From the NCBI RefSeq assembly GCF_024753135.1, contig NZ_JANUGP010000001.1, positions 372,001-436,000 of the forward strand: 64,000 nt of DNA, written 5' to 3'. The position numbers and the translations under genes are program-made. The notes under the pieces are model-generated. The model had not been told where the DNA came from and ran no database searches. It was given only the letters and a program-made list of their open reading frames with translations. Below, one piece after another: positions 35,116-45,815 of the stretch (position 1 is the first letter of the stretch; every line of letters begins with the position of its first letter). The DNA comes from Streptomyces pyxinicus. GTDB lineage: Bacteria > Actinomycetota > Actinomycetes > Streptomycetales > Streptomycetaceae.

Positions 35116-35889
35116 GTGCCGGTGGAGATCACCTGGTGGGGTCACGCCACCTGCACCGTGGAGGATGCGAACACCCGGGTCCTCACCGATCCCCTGTTCG
35201 CCCGCCGGCTGGCGCATCTGCGGCGCCGCCGGGGCGCCCCGCCGCCCGCCGAGGCCCGCCGTGCCGACCTGGTGCTCGTCAGCCATCTGCACGCCGACCA
35301 TCTGCACCTGCCCTCGCTGGCCGCCCTCGACCCGGGCACGCGCCTGCTCGTGCCCCGGGGCGCACTCCGGGCGGTACCCGGTCTGCGCCGGCTGCGGTCG
35401 CTGCAAATCAGCGAGGTGGTCCCCGGTGATGAGGTGCGCGCCGGCGAGCTGCTGGTGCGGGTGGTGCCGGCCCTGCATGACGGGCGGCGGCTGCCGGTGG
35501 GCCCGCAGCGCTCGCCCGCGCTCGGCTACGTCGTCGCGGGCGAGGCGCGCACCTACTTCGCCGGGGACACCGGGCTGTTCGACGCGATGGCCGACGAGGT
35601 CGGGCCGGTGGACGTGGCGCTGCTGCCGGTGGGCGGCTGGGGGCCGTACCTCGGCGAGGGACACCTGGACGCGGGGCGCGCGGCGCGGGCCGTGGCCCGG
35701 CTGGCGCCGCGGCTGGCGGTGCCGGTGCACTACGGCACGTACTGGCCGATCGGCATGGACGCGGTGCGCCCGCACGAGTTCCACACGCCGGGCGACGAGT
35801 TCGTACGGCTGTCCGCGCTCGCCGCGCCGCAGGTGACGGTCCGCAAGCTCGGGCACGGCGAGAGCGTCCGGCTGGAGGTCGCGCGGTGA
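35116..35889 (+). CDS. Metallo-beta-lactamase-fold hydrolase (UlaG-like)
   Basis: Cytoplasmic metal-dependent hydrolase of 257 residues. Metal ligands are in SHLHADHLH (HxHxDH), YFAGDTGLFD and VPVHYGTYWP. The start EITWWGHATCTVED is typical for the group. GTG at 35116 is selected because AAGGAGG lies 8 bases upstream; GTG at 35098 is the alternative. It overlaps the DedA-like gene by GTGA, so the pair is coupled. The substrate is unknown. Confidence 0.88.
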   Translation: MPVEITWWGHATCTVEDANTRVLTDPLFARRLAHLRRRRGAPPPAEARRADLVLVSHLHADHLHLPSLAALDPGTRLLVPRGALRAVPGLRRLRSLQISEVVPGDEVRAGELLVRVVPALHDGRRLPVGPQRSPALGYVVAGEARTYFAGDTGLFDAMADEVGPVDVALLPVGGWGPYLGEGHLDAGRAARAVARLAPRLAVPVHYGTYWPIGMDAVRPHEFHTPGDEFVRLSALAAPQVTVRKLGHGESVRLEVAR

Positions 35890-36521
35890 TACGTGGGGCC
35901 TGCGCCGCGGTGCTCACCGCCGCGGCGACGACGTCGAGCCTGTCGCCGGACGTGACCCGGCAGGCGCTCGGCTATCCGTCGCTCTTCCTGCTGGTGCTGA
36001 TCGGGGCGCTGGTGCCGGTGGTGCCGACCGGGGCGCTGGTGAGTTCGGCGGCGGTGGTGGCCTTCCACCAGACGGCACCCTTCTCGCTGCTCCTGCTGTT
36101 CGGCACGGCGTCGCTGGCCGCGTTCCTCGGGGACGCGGCGCTGTACTGGCTGGGGCGGCGCGGGATGCGCTCGGAGCACGGGTCGCGGTGGCTGGAGGCG
36201 ATCCGGTCGCGGGCCCCGGAGGAGCGGCTTGAGCAGGCGCGGGGGAAGCTGGCGGAGCACGGGGTGGCGGTGCTGGTGCTGTCCCGGCTGGTGCCGGCCG
36301 GCCGGATACCGGTGATGCTCGCCTGCCTGATGGCCGACTGGCCGCTGCGGAGGTTCGCCCGGGGGAACGGGCCGGCGTGCCTGGCCTGGGCGGTGACGTA
36401 CCAGGTGATCGGGATCCTGGGGGGTTCGCTGTTCCCCGAGCCCTGGGAGGGGGTCCTGGTGGCGATCGCGCTGACACTGCTGGTCAGCGCGGTGCCGAGC
36501 GTGGTACGGCGGTTTCGGTGA
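35886..36521 (+). CDS. DedA/VTT-domain membrane protein
   Basis: Integral membrane protein of 211 residues with four to five helices. The VTT/SNARE-associated domain is recognisable by ASLAAFLGDAALYWLGRRGM, SRLVPAGRIPVMLACLMADW and the following GNGPACLAWAVTYQVIG. DedA proteins are linked to lipid scrambling and membrane homeostasis. It begins inside the stop codon of the metallo-hydrolase gene, so both are translated together and may act in the same lipid-related step (inference). Confidence 0.88.
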   Translation: MIRGACAAVLTAAATTSSLSPDVTRQALGYPSLFLLVLIGALVPVVPTGALVSSAAVVAFHQTAPFSLLLLFGTASLAAFLGDAALYWLGRRGMRSEHGSRWLEAIRSRAPEERLEQARGKLAEHGVAVLVLSRLVPAGRIPVMLACLMADWPLRRFARGNGPACLAWAVTYQVIGILGGSLFPEPWEGVLVAIALTLLVSAVPSVVRRFR

Positions 36522-36546
36522 CGGCGTGACGGTTTGCTCGCGTGTC

Positions 36547-37662
36547 TCAGCCGAGGGTGCCCGAGCCGCCCACCGGCAGATCCCACAGGTCCTCGCGGAC
36601 GAGGCCCGCTTTCTCCCAGGCCGCGCGGACGCGGGTGAGGGGTTCCAGGACCGGTTCGGCGGAGAGCACGAAGGTGCCCCAGTGCATGGGGGCCATGCGG
36701 TGGGCGCCCAGGTCGAGGGTGGCCTGGACGGCTTCCTCGGGGTCGCAGTGGACGTCGCTGAGCCACCAGCGCGGGTCGTAGGCGCCGATGGGCATCAGGG
36801 CGAGGTCGATGCCGGGGTAGCGGCGGCCGATCCGGGAGAACCAGTGGCCGTATCCCGTGTCCCCGGCGAAGTAGACGCGCCGGCCGTCGGCGGCGGTGAG
36901 GACCCAGCCGCCCCAGAGGCTGTGACAGGTGTCGGTGAGGCTGCGCTTGGACCAGTGGTGCGCGGGCACGAAGTCGAAGCGCGTACCGGAGAGTTCGGCG
37001 CCCTCCCACCAGTCCAGCTCGGTGACGACCGTGAACCGGCGGCGCCGGAACCAGCGTCCGAGGCCGGCCGGCACGAACACCGGGGTGTCGCGCGGGAGTC
37101 GGCGCAGGGTGGGGGCGTCGAGGTGGTCGTAGTGGTTGTGGCTGATGACGACGGCGTCCACCCGCGGCAGGCTGTCCCACTCGACGCCGACCGGGGTGAC
37201 GCGGGCCGGGGTGCCCAGGATGCGGCGGGACCAGACCGGGTCGGTGAGGACGGTCAGACCGCCGATCCGGACGACCCAACTGGCGTGCCCCGCCCAGGTG
37301 ATGGAAAGGCCGCGGGCGTCGACGCGGGGCAGCGGGGCCGGCTCGTACGGCAGCCGGGGGATGTCCACGAGGCCTTCCGGGCCGGGGCGTACGGCACCCT
37401 CGCGGGCGAAGCGGGCGAGGCCCTTCAGGCCGGGCAGCGGGGCGGTCAGCCGGTCGTGGAACGTGCGCGGCCAGACCCGGCGTTCACCGATCGGGCGGGG
37501 GTCGGCGAGCGGTGGGAACGGGGGTGCGGGTGCGGGTGTGACGGCGGCGGGGGCGGGGGCCGCCAAGGTCTCGGCGGTCGTCAGGGTGACGGCGGGGTCG
37601 GCGGCGGGCGGAACGGTCAGTCCGGGCTCGTTCGTCTGCTGCGGCTGCGTCTGCTGCGTCAT
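36547..37662 (-). CDS. Metallo-beta-lactamase-fold hydrolase (NAPE-PLD-like)
   Basis: Protein of 371 residues. After a Pro/Ala-rich N-terminus of about 60 residues, the domain has ITWAGHASWVVRIGGLTVLTDP, SHNHYDHLD, VPAHHWSKRSLTD, YFAGDTGYGHW and APMHWGTFVLSAEP, which is the pattern of the NAPE-PLD/RomA group that cleaves phospholipid head-groups or similar phosphodiesters. ATG at 37662 overlaps the TGA of the aminotransferase-like gene (ATGA), so the two form an operon. Confidence 0.9.
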   Translation of the reverse strand: MTQQTQPQQTNEPGLTVPPAADPAVTLTTAETLAAPAPAAVTPAPAPPFPPLADPRPIGERRVWPRTFHDRLTAPLPGLKGLARFAREGAVRPGPEGLVDIPRLPYEPAPLPRVDARGLSITWAGHASWVVRIGGLTVLTDPVWSRRILGTPARVTPVGVEWDSLPRVDAVVISHNHYDHLDAPTLRRLPRDTPVFVPAGLGRWFRRRRFTVVTELDWWEGAELSGTRFDFVPAHHWSKRSLTDTCHSLWGGWVLTAADGRRVYFAGDTGYGHWFSRIGRRYPGIDLALMPIGAYDPRWWLSDVHCDPEEAVQATLDLGAHRMAPMHWGTFVLSAEPVLEPLTRVRAAWEKAGLVREDLWDLPVGGSGTLG

Positions 37663-38915
37663 CGAGGCTGCTCCCATCGCTGGGCGTCGTCGCCGAGGTC
37701 GTCGAACACCGATCTCAGGGAGGTCAACGCCCGTTGCACTTGTGGCAGTTCCAACGGCGCGGGTGACGTGAGGCATTCCGCGCGTTCCGCGTCCGTGCCG
37801 CCCAGCAGGGGCCCGGTGGCGAGCCGTACCCGCAGGGCGCCGAGGTCGTCGCCGAAGCGGTGGCCGCCGGGGGCGGATGTGCCGAGGCGATCGGTGAGCA
37901 GGTCCTCCAGTTCCTGGGCGTCAGCGACGCCGCGGCCGGCCAGGGGTGCGCGCAACGGGCCGAGGTCGGCGTACAGATGGCGGCCGGCGCGGGGCGGCCG
38001 GGCGAGGGCGCCGGCGGCCACCACGGCGGTGTGCGCGGCCGCGGCCAGGCGGGCGTGCAGCCGTACCGTGGCCGCGCGGCGCTCGGTGACCGGCGGCGGT
38101 TCGTCCAGGACGTAGCCGGCCGCCACGGCGACCGGGGTGGCGATGCGGGCGCCGAGCGCGGTGAGGAGGTCGAGCACGCGGGCGCGCAGGTGCCGGCCGT
38201 CCTCGGTGGCCGGGAAGCGGGCGACGGCGGCCGGCCAGCCGGGCGGGAGCAGTGCCCCGGCCAGGTCGGTGACGACGGTGACCCGGTCCGGCCACATCTC
38301 GGCGGGGCTGAGCAGCACGGTCTCGTGCGGGTCGTGCACGGTGTCGCGCCAGGTCTCGTCGCTGACCAGGTGCAGTCCCTCGGCTGCCGCGGCCTCGACG
38401 GTCTCGTGCAGGAGTTCGGGCGGGGCGACGGTGGCGATGGGGTCGTCCGCGACGGACAGCACCAGCAGCCGCGGGTCGCCGCCCTCCGCGCGCACCCGGC
38501 GGACCGTCTCCAGCAGGGCGTACGGGTCGGGCACGCCGCCGCTCTCGGCGGGGGTGGGCACGTGGAAGACGGGCCGGCCGAGCAGCCGGGCGTACGGCGC
38601 CCACCAGGCGGCGCAGGGGCGGGGCACCAGGACGGCGCCGCCGTCCCCGGCGAGCGCCGCGGTGACGGCGGTGAGCAGGGCCGGGGCGCCGGGTGCGGCG
38701 GCGACCTGGTCGGGGACGCCGGGCAGCCCGCGCCGGGTCCAGTAGCCGCAGGCCGCCTCCAGCAGGGCGGGGGCGCCGCCGACGGGCTGGGCGTCGGCGC
38801 GGTCCGCTGCGGCGGCGAGCACGGCGGTCAGTTCGGGCAGCAGGGGCAGGCCGTCGCCGGGCGGCGGCGGGCCGTGCCGGACGGAGCCGTGCCCCTCGGG
38901 GTCCGTCCGCCGCAT
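37659..38915 (-). CDS. Aminotransferase-fold protein lacking the PLP lysine
   Basis: Protein of 418 residues with the fold type I (class I/II) aminotransferase layout. The ATG has GGAGG 6 bases away. The family Asp survives in HLVSDETWRD, but the usual Tyr is Trp; the SxSK Schiff-base motif reads TDLAGALLPPGW (no Lys) and the arginine of the following GxRxG is proline. It should not bind PLP covalently. It may be a structural or regulatory relative. It is translationally coupled to the NAPE-PLD-like hydrolase. Confidence 0.85.
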   Translation of the reverse strand: MRRTDPEGHGSVRHGPPPPGDGLPLLPELTAVLAAAADRADAQPVGGAPALLEAACGYWTRRGLPGVPDQVAAAPGAPALLTAVTAALAGDGGAVLVPRPCAAWWAPYARLLGRPVFHVPTPAESGGVPDPYALLETVRRVRAEGGDPRLLVLSVADDPIATVAPPELLHETVEAAAAEGLHLVSDETWRDTVHDPHETVLLSPAEMWPDRVTVVTDLAGALLPPGWPAAVARFPATEDGRHLRARVLDLLTALGARIATPVAVAAGYVLDEPPPVTERRAATVRLHARLAAAAHTAVVAAGALARPPRAGRHLYADLGPLRAPLAGRGVADAQELEDLLTDRLGTSAPGGHRFGDDLGALRVRLATGPLLGGTDAERAECLTSPAPLELPQVQRALTSLRSVFDDLGDDAQRWEQPR

Positions 38916-39029
38916 GTCCGCCTCCACACAGTGCCGTGTGCCGACCGGGGTTGTTGGTGCCGGTGTGTCCTCGGAAGGGTCTCTACCCGCCGGGCGGCCC
39001 GCCAAGGCCGGTGTCCGTGCTCGCCCCCG

Positions 39030-39743
39030 TCACAGCCCCGGCATCTCCCCGCTCCCGTCCCCGGCCGGCCGCCGGCGGCCGAGCAGCCGGTAGGCGGCAC
39101 CGGCGCAGGCGGCGGCGACGCACGCTCCGCCGGCGACGAGGGCGGGTACCGAGCCGCCGAAGGCACCGCCCGTACCGGCCTCCACGCCGTGCTGCTCGGG
39201 CAGCTGGGCGCAACCGCCGCTGCCCTGGCCGGTACGGCAGTCCTGCCCGCCCTGGCAGGAGGAGCCGTGCGACGACTCGGCGCACCAGCCACCGCCGTCC
39301 TCGCCCTTACCGGTGTTCTCACCCTTGCCGGTGTTCTCGACCTTCCCGCCGTTCTCGGTCTTTCCTGGGGTGTCCCCTTGCTTTACGGGGATGTCCCCCT
39401 GCTTTCCGAGGACGTCTCCTTGCTTCTCGGGGGTCTCCTCCTGCCCGGCGCCCTGCCCGAGGCTTTGCCCGGCGCCCTCGGGGTCGCCCGCGCAGGAGGC
39501 CTCCTCGCACCAGCCGCCGGCGTCGTCGCAGGGCGGGGCGGGGATGTCGGCCGCCTCGGGCGCGAGTCCGGCACCGTCGTCGCAGGCCGGCGGGGCGCTG
39601 CCGGGATGGCTCGGGGCGGTGCCGGCGTGGCTGGGGACGGGCGCGCCGGGACCGGTGTCGGCGGCGAGGGCGGTGGGACCGGCCAGCGCGAGCGCGGCAC
39701 CGGCGGCGAGGGCGACGGACAGGGCGCGGGCGGTGCGGCGCAT
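39030..39743 (-). CDS. Secreted repeat protein with C-terminal membrane anchor
   Basis: Protein of 237 residues, probably cell-surface. Signal peptide at 1-28 (ALSVALAAGAALALAGPTALA). The middle holds two short repeat blocks, KQGD at about 8-residue spacing (GKQGDIPVKQGDTPGK) and a GGKVENTGKGENTGKGE block, plus several Cys. The tail has a hydrophobic helix (VPALVAGGACVAAACAGAAY) and RLLGRRR, the pattern of streptomycete membrane-anchored proteins, without an LPxTG motif. Function unknown. Divergent from the TPP enzyme. Confidence 0.75.
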   Translation of the reverse strand: MRRTARALSVALAAGAALALAGPTALAADTGPGAPVPSHAGTAPSHPGSAPPACDDGAGLAPEAADIPAPPCDDAGGWCEEASCAGDPEGAGQSLGQGAGQEETPEKQGDVLGKQGDIPVKQGDTPGKTENGGKVENTGKGENTGKGEDGGGWCAESSHGSSCQGGQDCRTGQGSGGCAQLPEQHGVEAGTGGAFGGSVPALVAGGACVAAACAGAAYRLLGRRRPAGDGSGEMPGL

Positions 39744-39829
39744 GAGAGGGACTCCTCGGCTGCTGCGGCGGGACGATGGACGGACGTCGGGTGCGCACCG
39801 GCGGCGGGCCGCGCGGCGCCACGGGTGCG

Positions 39830-39847
39830 GGGCACGGGGCCGTGCCC
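39830..39847. repeat. Inverted repeat in the 39744-40030 intergenic region
   Basis: GGGCACGG and CCGTGCCC separated by GG. The loop is too small for a good hairpin, so a protein-binding dyad is more plausible. Otherwise this 287-base gap between divergent genes shows no gene. Confidence 0.35.
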
Positions 39848-40030
39848 TCCCTTGCCATCACAGCCCGCGCCGCGCCGTACCGCGCGCGGCCGTGCCCCAT
39901 TCGCGGGACAGGGACGCCCGGCCGGGTGACGGCGTACCACCGCGCCCGGAGGTTTTCCGTGTCCGGCGCAGGTGACTCGGTGGGGCAGACCGGTTGGACC
40001 GCTTCGTACCGCACCCGGGAGGTCCCCCAG

Positions 40031-41827
40031 ATGAGCGTCAAGGTCTCCGACCACATCCTCGAACGCCTGCGCGCGTGGGGCGTGGACCAGGTCTTCGGCT
40101 ATCCCGGCGACGGCATCAACGGACTCCTCGCCGCCTGGGGCCGCGCCGAGGACCGGCCGAGGTTCATCCAGTCCCGGCACGAGGAGATGTCCGCGTTCGA
40201 GGCCGTCGGGTACGCCAAGTTCAGCGGGAAGCTCGGCGTGTGCGTGGCGACCTCGGGGCCGGGCGCGATCCATCTGCTCAACGGACTGTACGACGCGAAG
40301 CTCGACCACGTGCCGGTGCTGGCGATCGTCGGCCAGACCGACCGGACCGCGATGGGCGGCTCCTACCAGCAGGAAGTCGACCTGCACACGCTCTACAAGG
40401 ACGTCGCCTCGGAGTTCGTGGAGACGGTCACCGTCCCCGAGCAGCTGCCGAACGTGCTGGACCGGGCGATCCGCACCGCGTACGCGCGCCGCTGCCCGAC
40501 CGCCCTGATCATCCCCGGTGACGTGCAGGAACTGGACTACTCGCCGCCCACGCACGCGTTCAAGATGGTGCCGTCCAGCCTGGGCATGAGCGACGGCACG
40601 GCGACCCCGACGGACTCGGCGCTGCGCCGGGCGGCGGACGTGCTGAACTCGGGCGACAAGGTCGCGATCCTGGTCGGCCAGGGCGCCGCCGGGGCGGTGG
40701 CGGAGGTGCGGGAGATCGCCGAGCTGCTCGGCGCGGGCGTCGCGAAGGCGCTGCTGGGCAAGGACGTGCTGAGCGACGAACTGCCGTACGTCACCGGGCC
40801 GATCGGGCTGCTGGGCAGCCGGCCGTCGTACGAGCTGATGCGGGACTGCGACACCCTGCTGACCATCGGCTCGTCGTTCCCGTACACGCAGTTCATGCCG
40901 GAGTTCGGCAAGGCGCGGGGCGTGCAGATCGACCTGGACGCGCACATGATCGGCATGCGCTACCCGTACGAGGTGAACCTGGTCGGAGACGCGCGGGCGA
41001 CGCTGCGCCGGCTGATCCCGCTGCTGGACGCCGACCGGGGCGGGCGCGAGTGGTACGACACCGTGTGCGCGAACGTGCGCCGCTGGCACGAGACGATGGA
41101 GCGGCGGGCCGGGCTGGCGGCGGACCCGATCAACCCGGAGTACGTGGCCCGCGCGCTGGACCCGCTGCTGCCGGACGACGCGATCCTGACCGCGGACTCC
41201 GGTTCGGTGGCCAACTGGTACGCGCGGCACATCACCATGCGGCCGGGCATGCGCGGCTCGCTGTCCGGGACGCTGGCGACGATGGGCCCCGGTGTGCCGT
41301 ACGCGATCGGCGCCAAGTTCGCGCACCCGGACCGGCCGGTGGTCGCGCTGGTCGGCGACGGCGCGATGCAGATGAACGGGCTGGCGGAGATGATCACCGC
41401 GGCGAAGTACCGGGACCGCTGGCCGGACCCGCGGCTGGTGGTGGCCGTCTGGAACAACCAGGACCTCAACCAGGTGACCTGGGAGATGCGGGCGATGGAG
41501 GGCGCGCCCTCCTTCCTGCCCTCGCAGCAGCTGCCGGACGTGCGGTACGCCGCCTTCGCCCGCTCCCTCGGCCTGACCGGCATCCGCGTGGAGAAGCCCG
41601 AGGACGTGACGGCCGGCTGGCGCGCGGCCCTGGCGGCCGACGGCCCCGCCGTGATCGAGTTCCTCACCGACCCCGCCGTACCCCCCATCCCGCCGCACGC
41701 CACCTGGGAGCAGATGGAAGCCACGGCCGCCGCCGTCCTCAAGGGCGACCCCGACCGTGCCTCGGTCGTCAAGCAGGGCCTGAAGGCCAAGGTCCAGGAG
41801 TTCCTGCCGGGGCGGAGCAGGCAGTAG
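40031..41827 (+). CDS. Thiamine pyrophosphate-dependent enzyme (pyruvate oxidase/acetolactate synthase type)
   Basis: Enzyme of 598 residues with the three-domain ThDP arrangement: N-terminal Pyr domain with VFGYPGDGINGL and the ThDP-activating Glu in SRHEEMSAFEA, a central FAD/nucleotide-type domain (about 190-330), and the C-terminal PP domain with VALVGDGAMQMNG and VVAVWNNQDLNQ giving the GDG-N metal/diphosphate motif. It resembles pyruvate oxidase or POXB-type proteins. It would decarboxylate a 2-oxo acid. Stand-alone gene; product not proven. Confidence 0.9.
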   Translation: MSVKVSDHILERLRAWGVDQVFGYPGDGINGLLAAWGRAEDRPRFIQSRHEEMSAFEAVGYAKFSGKLGVCVATSGPGAIHLLNGLYDAKLDHVPVLAIVGQTDRTAMGGSYQQEVDLHTLYKDVASEFVETVTVPEQLPNVLDRAIRTAYARRCPTALIIPGDVQELDYSPPTHAFKMVPSSLGMSDGTATPTDSALRRAADVLNSGDKVAILVGQGAAGAVAEVREIAELLGAGVAKALLGKDVLSDELPYVTGPIGLLGSRPSYELMRDCDTLLTIGSSFPYTQFMPEFGKARGVQIDLDAHMIGMRYPYEVNLVGDARATLRRLIPLLDADRGGREWYDTVCANVRRWHETMERRAGLAADPINPEYVARALDPLLPDDAILTADSGSVANWYARHITMRPGMRGSLSGTLATMGPGVPYAIGAKFAHPDRPVVALVGDGAMQMNGLAEMITAAKYRDRWPDPRLVVAVWNNQDLNQVTWEMRAMEGAPSFLPSQQLPDVRYAAFARSLGLTGIRVEKPEDVTAGWRAALAADGPAVIEFLTDPAVPPIPPHATWEQMEATAAAVLKGDPDRASVVKQGLKAKVQEFLPGRSRQ

Positions 41828-41916
41828 CGGACCGGCCGACTTCGCAGGGCCGGTATGGGTGTCGGGCCGCCTCTGCCGGGTACGCGGCACGGACCTTCGA
41901 CCCTCTGGAGGGAGAC

Positions 41917-42294
41917 ATGCAGCGAGGCAGTGACCGGCTGAGCGTCCACCGGGACGATGAGATGAAGCACGAGCTGAAGGGCATGCTCAGGTCCGGGCAT
42001 CCGACGCGGGCCGAGGAGTGGCACGACCCGGAGCCGGCCGCGGACGACGACCCGGAGGTGTGGAGCGGGCCGGTCGGCGGGCTGGGTTCGCCGGCGTCGC
42101 TGGAGCGGGTGCGGATGGAGCTGGCCCGGCACCTGAGCCGGGCGGCCTTCCCCGCCACGCCCGGTGAGCTGGCGCGCAAGCTGCGCCGCCGGAACGCGCC
42201 GGGCGGTCTGGTCGACGCGGTGGCGGGGCTGCCGCGCGAGGGCCGGTACGAGACCGTGCAGCAGCTCGCCAAGGCGCTGGCCGGCGGCGGATGA
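41917..42294 (+). CDS. DUF2795 domain protein
   Basis: Small protein of 125 residues. The second half has the DUF2795 pattern RMELARHLSRAAFPATPGEL ... GLVDAVAGLPREGRYETVQQL AKAL, a helix bundle common in actinobacteria. The N-terminus is charged. CTGGAGGGAG precedes the ATG. Role unknown; it sits between the TPP enzyme and the PfpI-like gene on the same strand, with an 89-base gap on its left. Confidence 0.85.
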   Translation: MQRGSDRLSVHRDDEMKHELKGMLRSGHPTRAEEWHDPEPAADDDPEVWSGPVGGLGSPASLERVRMELARHLSRAAFPATPGELARKLRRRNAPGGLVDAVAGLPREGRYETVQQLAKALAGGG

Positions 42295-42398
42295 GCCGGC
42301 GCCGGTGGGCCGCGCCGCCGACGCGCGGCCGGGGACAGGAAACGGCGTGTCCGGGCGGCGCAGGCCGTGCGGGCACCGGGAAAGGAAGCTGAGGAATC

Positions 42399-42941
42399 AT
42401 GCGAGTCGCGTTTCTGGTGGCGCCCGAGGGCGTCGAGCAGGTCGAGCTGACCGAGCCGTGGAAGGCGGTCTCGGACGCCGGTCACGAGCCGGTGCTGGTG
42501 TCGACCGACTCCGGGCAGATCCAGGCGTTCAACCACCTCGACAAGGCGGACACCTTCCCCGTGGACGAGGTGGTGGGCGAGGCCGACGCCGGCTCGTTCG
42601 GTGGTCTGGTGCTGCCGGGCGGTGTGGCCAATCCGGACTTCCTGCGGATGGATGACAAGGCCGTCGCCTTCGTCAAGTCCTTCTTCGAGGAGGGGCGGCC
42701 GGTCGCGGCGATCTGCCACGCGCCCTGGACGCTGGTCGAGGCGGACGTGGTGCGCGGCCGGGTGCTGACCTCCTGGCCGAGCCTCCGGACCGACATCCGC
42801 AACGCGGGCGGCACCTGGGTGGACGAGCAGGTCAAGATCTGCGACCACGGTCCCAACCAGCTCGTCACCAGCCGCAAGCCGGACGATCTGAAGGCGTTCT
42901 GCGACGCCTTCCTGCACGTGTTCAGCGGCGAGGCCGGCTGA
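42399..42941 (+). CDS. DJ-1/PfpI family protein (type 1 glutamine amidotransferase-like)
   Basis: Protein of 180 residues with the nucleophile elbow PVAAICHAPWTLVEA (Cys about 106, His next to it) and the Glu in MRVAFLVAPEGVEQVELTEP. The family includes proteases/glyoxalases/deglycases involved in stress protection. An RBS-like GGAAAGGAAG lies upstream. It follows the DUF2795 gene and is probably co-transcribed, ending at a strong hairpin. Confidence 0.92.
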   Translation: MRVAFLVAPEGVEQVELTEPWKAVSDAGHEPVLVSTDSGQIQAFNHLDKADTFPVDEVVGEADAGSFGGLVLPGGVANPDFLRMDDKAVAFVKSFFEEGRPVAAICHAPWTLVEADVVRGRVLTSWPSLRTDIRNAGGTWVDEQVKICDHGPNQLVTSRKPDDLKAFCDAFLHVFSGEAG

Positions 42942-42952
42942 CAGCGGTCATG

Positions 42953-42986
42953 GAGGGAAGGGCCGGTTGTCGCCGGTCCTTCCCTC
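42953..42986. terminator. Hairpin between the PfpI and DUF6158 genes
   Basis: 14-bp stem with one mismatch (GAGGGAAGGGCCGG / CCGGTCCTTCCCTC), 6-base loop, in the gap between convergent genes. The plus side is followed by TTGT. Confidence 0.75.
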
Positions 42987-43009
42987 TTGTCCTGTCCCGC
43001 CGCGGGGCC

Positions 43010-43267
43010 TCAGGTGCCCGGCGTGTCCGGAGTCGCCTGGTCGCCGGTGCCGCGTTCGCGGGCGCCCTCCCGGGTGCGGGCCGCGCTGACCAGGCGGCGC
43101 GGGTTGCGGCGCAGGTACTCGCCCTCCAACTGGGCCATGCGCTCGTTGTGGACCCGCAGCGCGTCGTTCGAGCCGTACAGGAGGGTGTCGTGGCGCGTGC
43201 GGTGGATCGTCTCCAGCTCCTTCATGAGCTGCTGGTCGTCCAGTCGGCTGGCGTCGACTCCGGTCAT
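43010..43267 (-). CDS. DUF6158 family small protein
   Basis: Actinobacterial protein of 85 residues, helical. The stretch LDDQQLMKELETIHRTRHDT ... ALRVHNERMAQLEGEYLRRNP fits the DUF6158 group. The rest is charged. Function is unknown. ATG at 43267 is used because homology starts there; the much longer open frame upstream is out of step with the ABC-F gene and is noise. Confidence 0.8.
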   Translation of the reverse strand: MTGVDASRLDDQQLMKELETIHRTRHDTLLYGSNDALRVHNERMAQLEGEYLRRNPRRLVSAARTREGARERGTGDQATPDTPGT

Positions 43268-43362
43268 CGTGTCGCCCCGCTCGTCGTGTCCGTTCCTGAG
43301 TCCACTGTACGGACATCCGGGGCGCCGGGCCTGCGCACGCGCACGGAGCGTGACCCCCGACG

Positions 43363-44982
<1,620 letters not shown>

Positions 44983-45055
44983 GGTCCGGCATTCTCCGGG
45001 GCGCCCGGCGGGGAGGGCAAACCGTTATGCCCGGTCCCGGCGGGCGGCGGGCCCG

Positions 45056-45712
45056 TCAGCCCGCCGGGTCCACCGGCTCCCCCGCCGGGCCGCCCTCCCC
45101 CGCCGGCACCACGGTGGCCCCTTCCCAGCTCAGGGCCTTCCAGCCGTCGGCCGGGGCGCCCTCCAGGACGACGACGCCGGTGTTGCCGAGGGGGCGGGCG
45201 GCGGCGAAGGAGACATCGACGTTGGCGGCGCGGGCGGCGGTCCAGACCCGGATGGCGGCGCCGTGGCTGATCATGGCGACGGTCCGGGCGCCGCTCGCGG
45301 CGGCCTCCGCGACCACCGCGTCGAAGCGGGCCAGGGCCTCCGCGCCGCTCTCGCCGCCGGGGACGCGCAGGGCGGTCTCGCCGGACGCCCAGGCGAAGGC
45401 GGTACGCAGGTACAGCAGGCCCTCGGGCGAGGAACCGGGCCGCATCTCCAGGTCACCGGCGGACACCTCCCGGATGCCGTCCCGGACCCGCACCTGAAGG
45501 CCCCGGGCGGCGGCGAGCGGCGCGGCGGTGAGCCGGGTGCGGGTCAGCGTGGAGGCGTACACGGCGTCGATGTCCTCGCCGGCGAGCGCCTCGGGCAGGG
45601 CGGCGGCCTGCGCCTCGCCGAGCGGGGTCAGTCCGGGACCCGGTACGGCCGTGTCCAGCAGGTGGTCCACGTTGGACGGGGTCTGGCCGTGGCGGACCAG
45701 CAGCAGGCGCAT
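45056..45712 (-). CDS. Histidine phosphatase family protein
   Basis: Enzyme of 218 residues of the phosphoglycerate-mutase-like clan 1. Motif RHGQTPSN near residue 7 holds the phosphorylated His and Arg; STLTRTRLTAAPLA and REVSAGDLEM follow; the second His is in MISHGAAIRVW. AAGGAG lies upstream of the ATG. Substrate not determinable by eye. Confidence 0.92.
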   Translation of the reverse strand: MRLLLVRHGQTPSNVDHLLDTAVPGPGLTPLGEAQAAALPEALAGEDIDAVYASTLTRTRLTAAPLAAARGLQVRVRDGIREVSAGDLEMRPGSSPEGLLYLRTAFAWASGETALRVPGGESGAEALARFDAVVAEAAASGARTVAMISHGAAIRVWTAARAANVDVSFAAARPLGNTGVVVLEGAPADGWKALSWEGATVVPAGEGGPAGEPVDPAG

Positions 45713-45815
45713 CCGGGGGTCTCCTTCCGCCCCGGCCGGCCCCCGGTGCGGCACCGGTCGGCCACCCGGCGCACGGGGAACACAAGAAACGGGCACTTCA
45801 GGGTAACCGCACCCC

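Noticed and set aside
36526..38115. Plus-strand frame of over 500 codons across the hydrolase and aminotransferase genes
   Set aside because: Antisense to two genes with clear motifs and a 4-base overlap.
39780..39850. Riboswitch upstream of the TPP enzyme
   Set aside because: I looked for a THI-box-like pattern and found only a tight inverted repeat; no conserved THI elements are visible.
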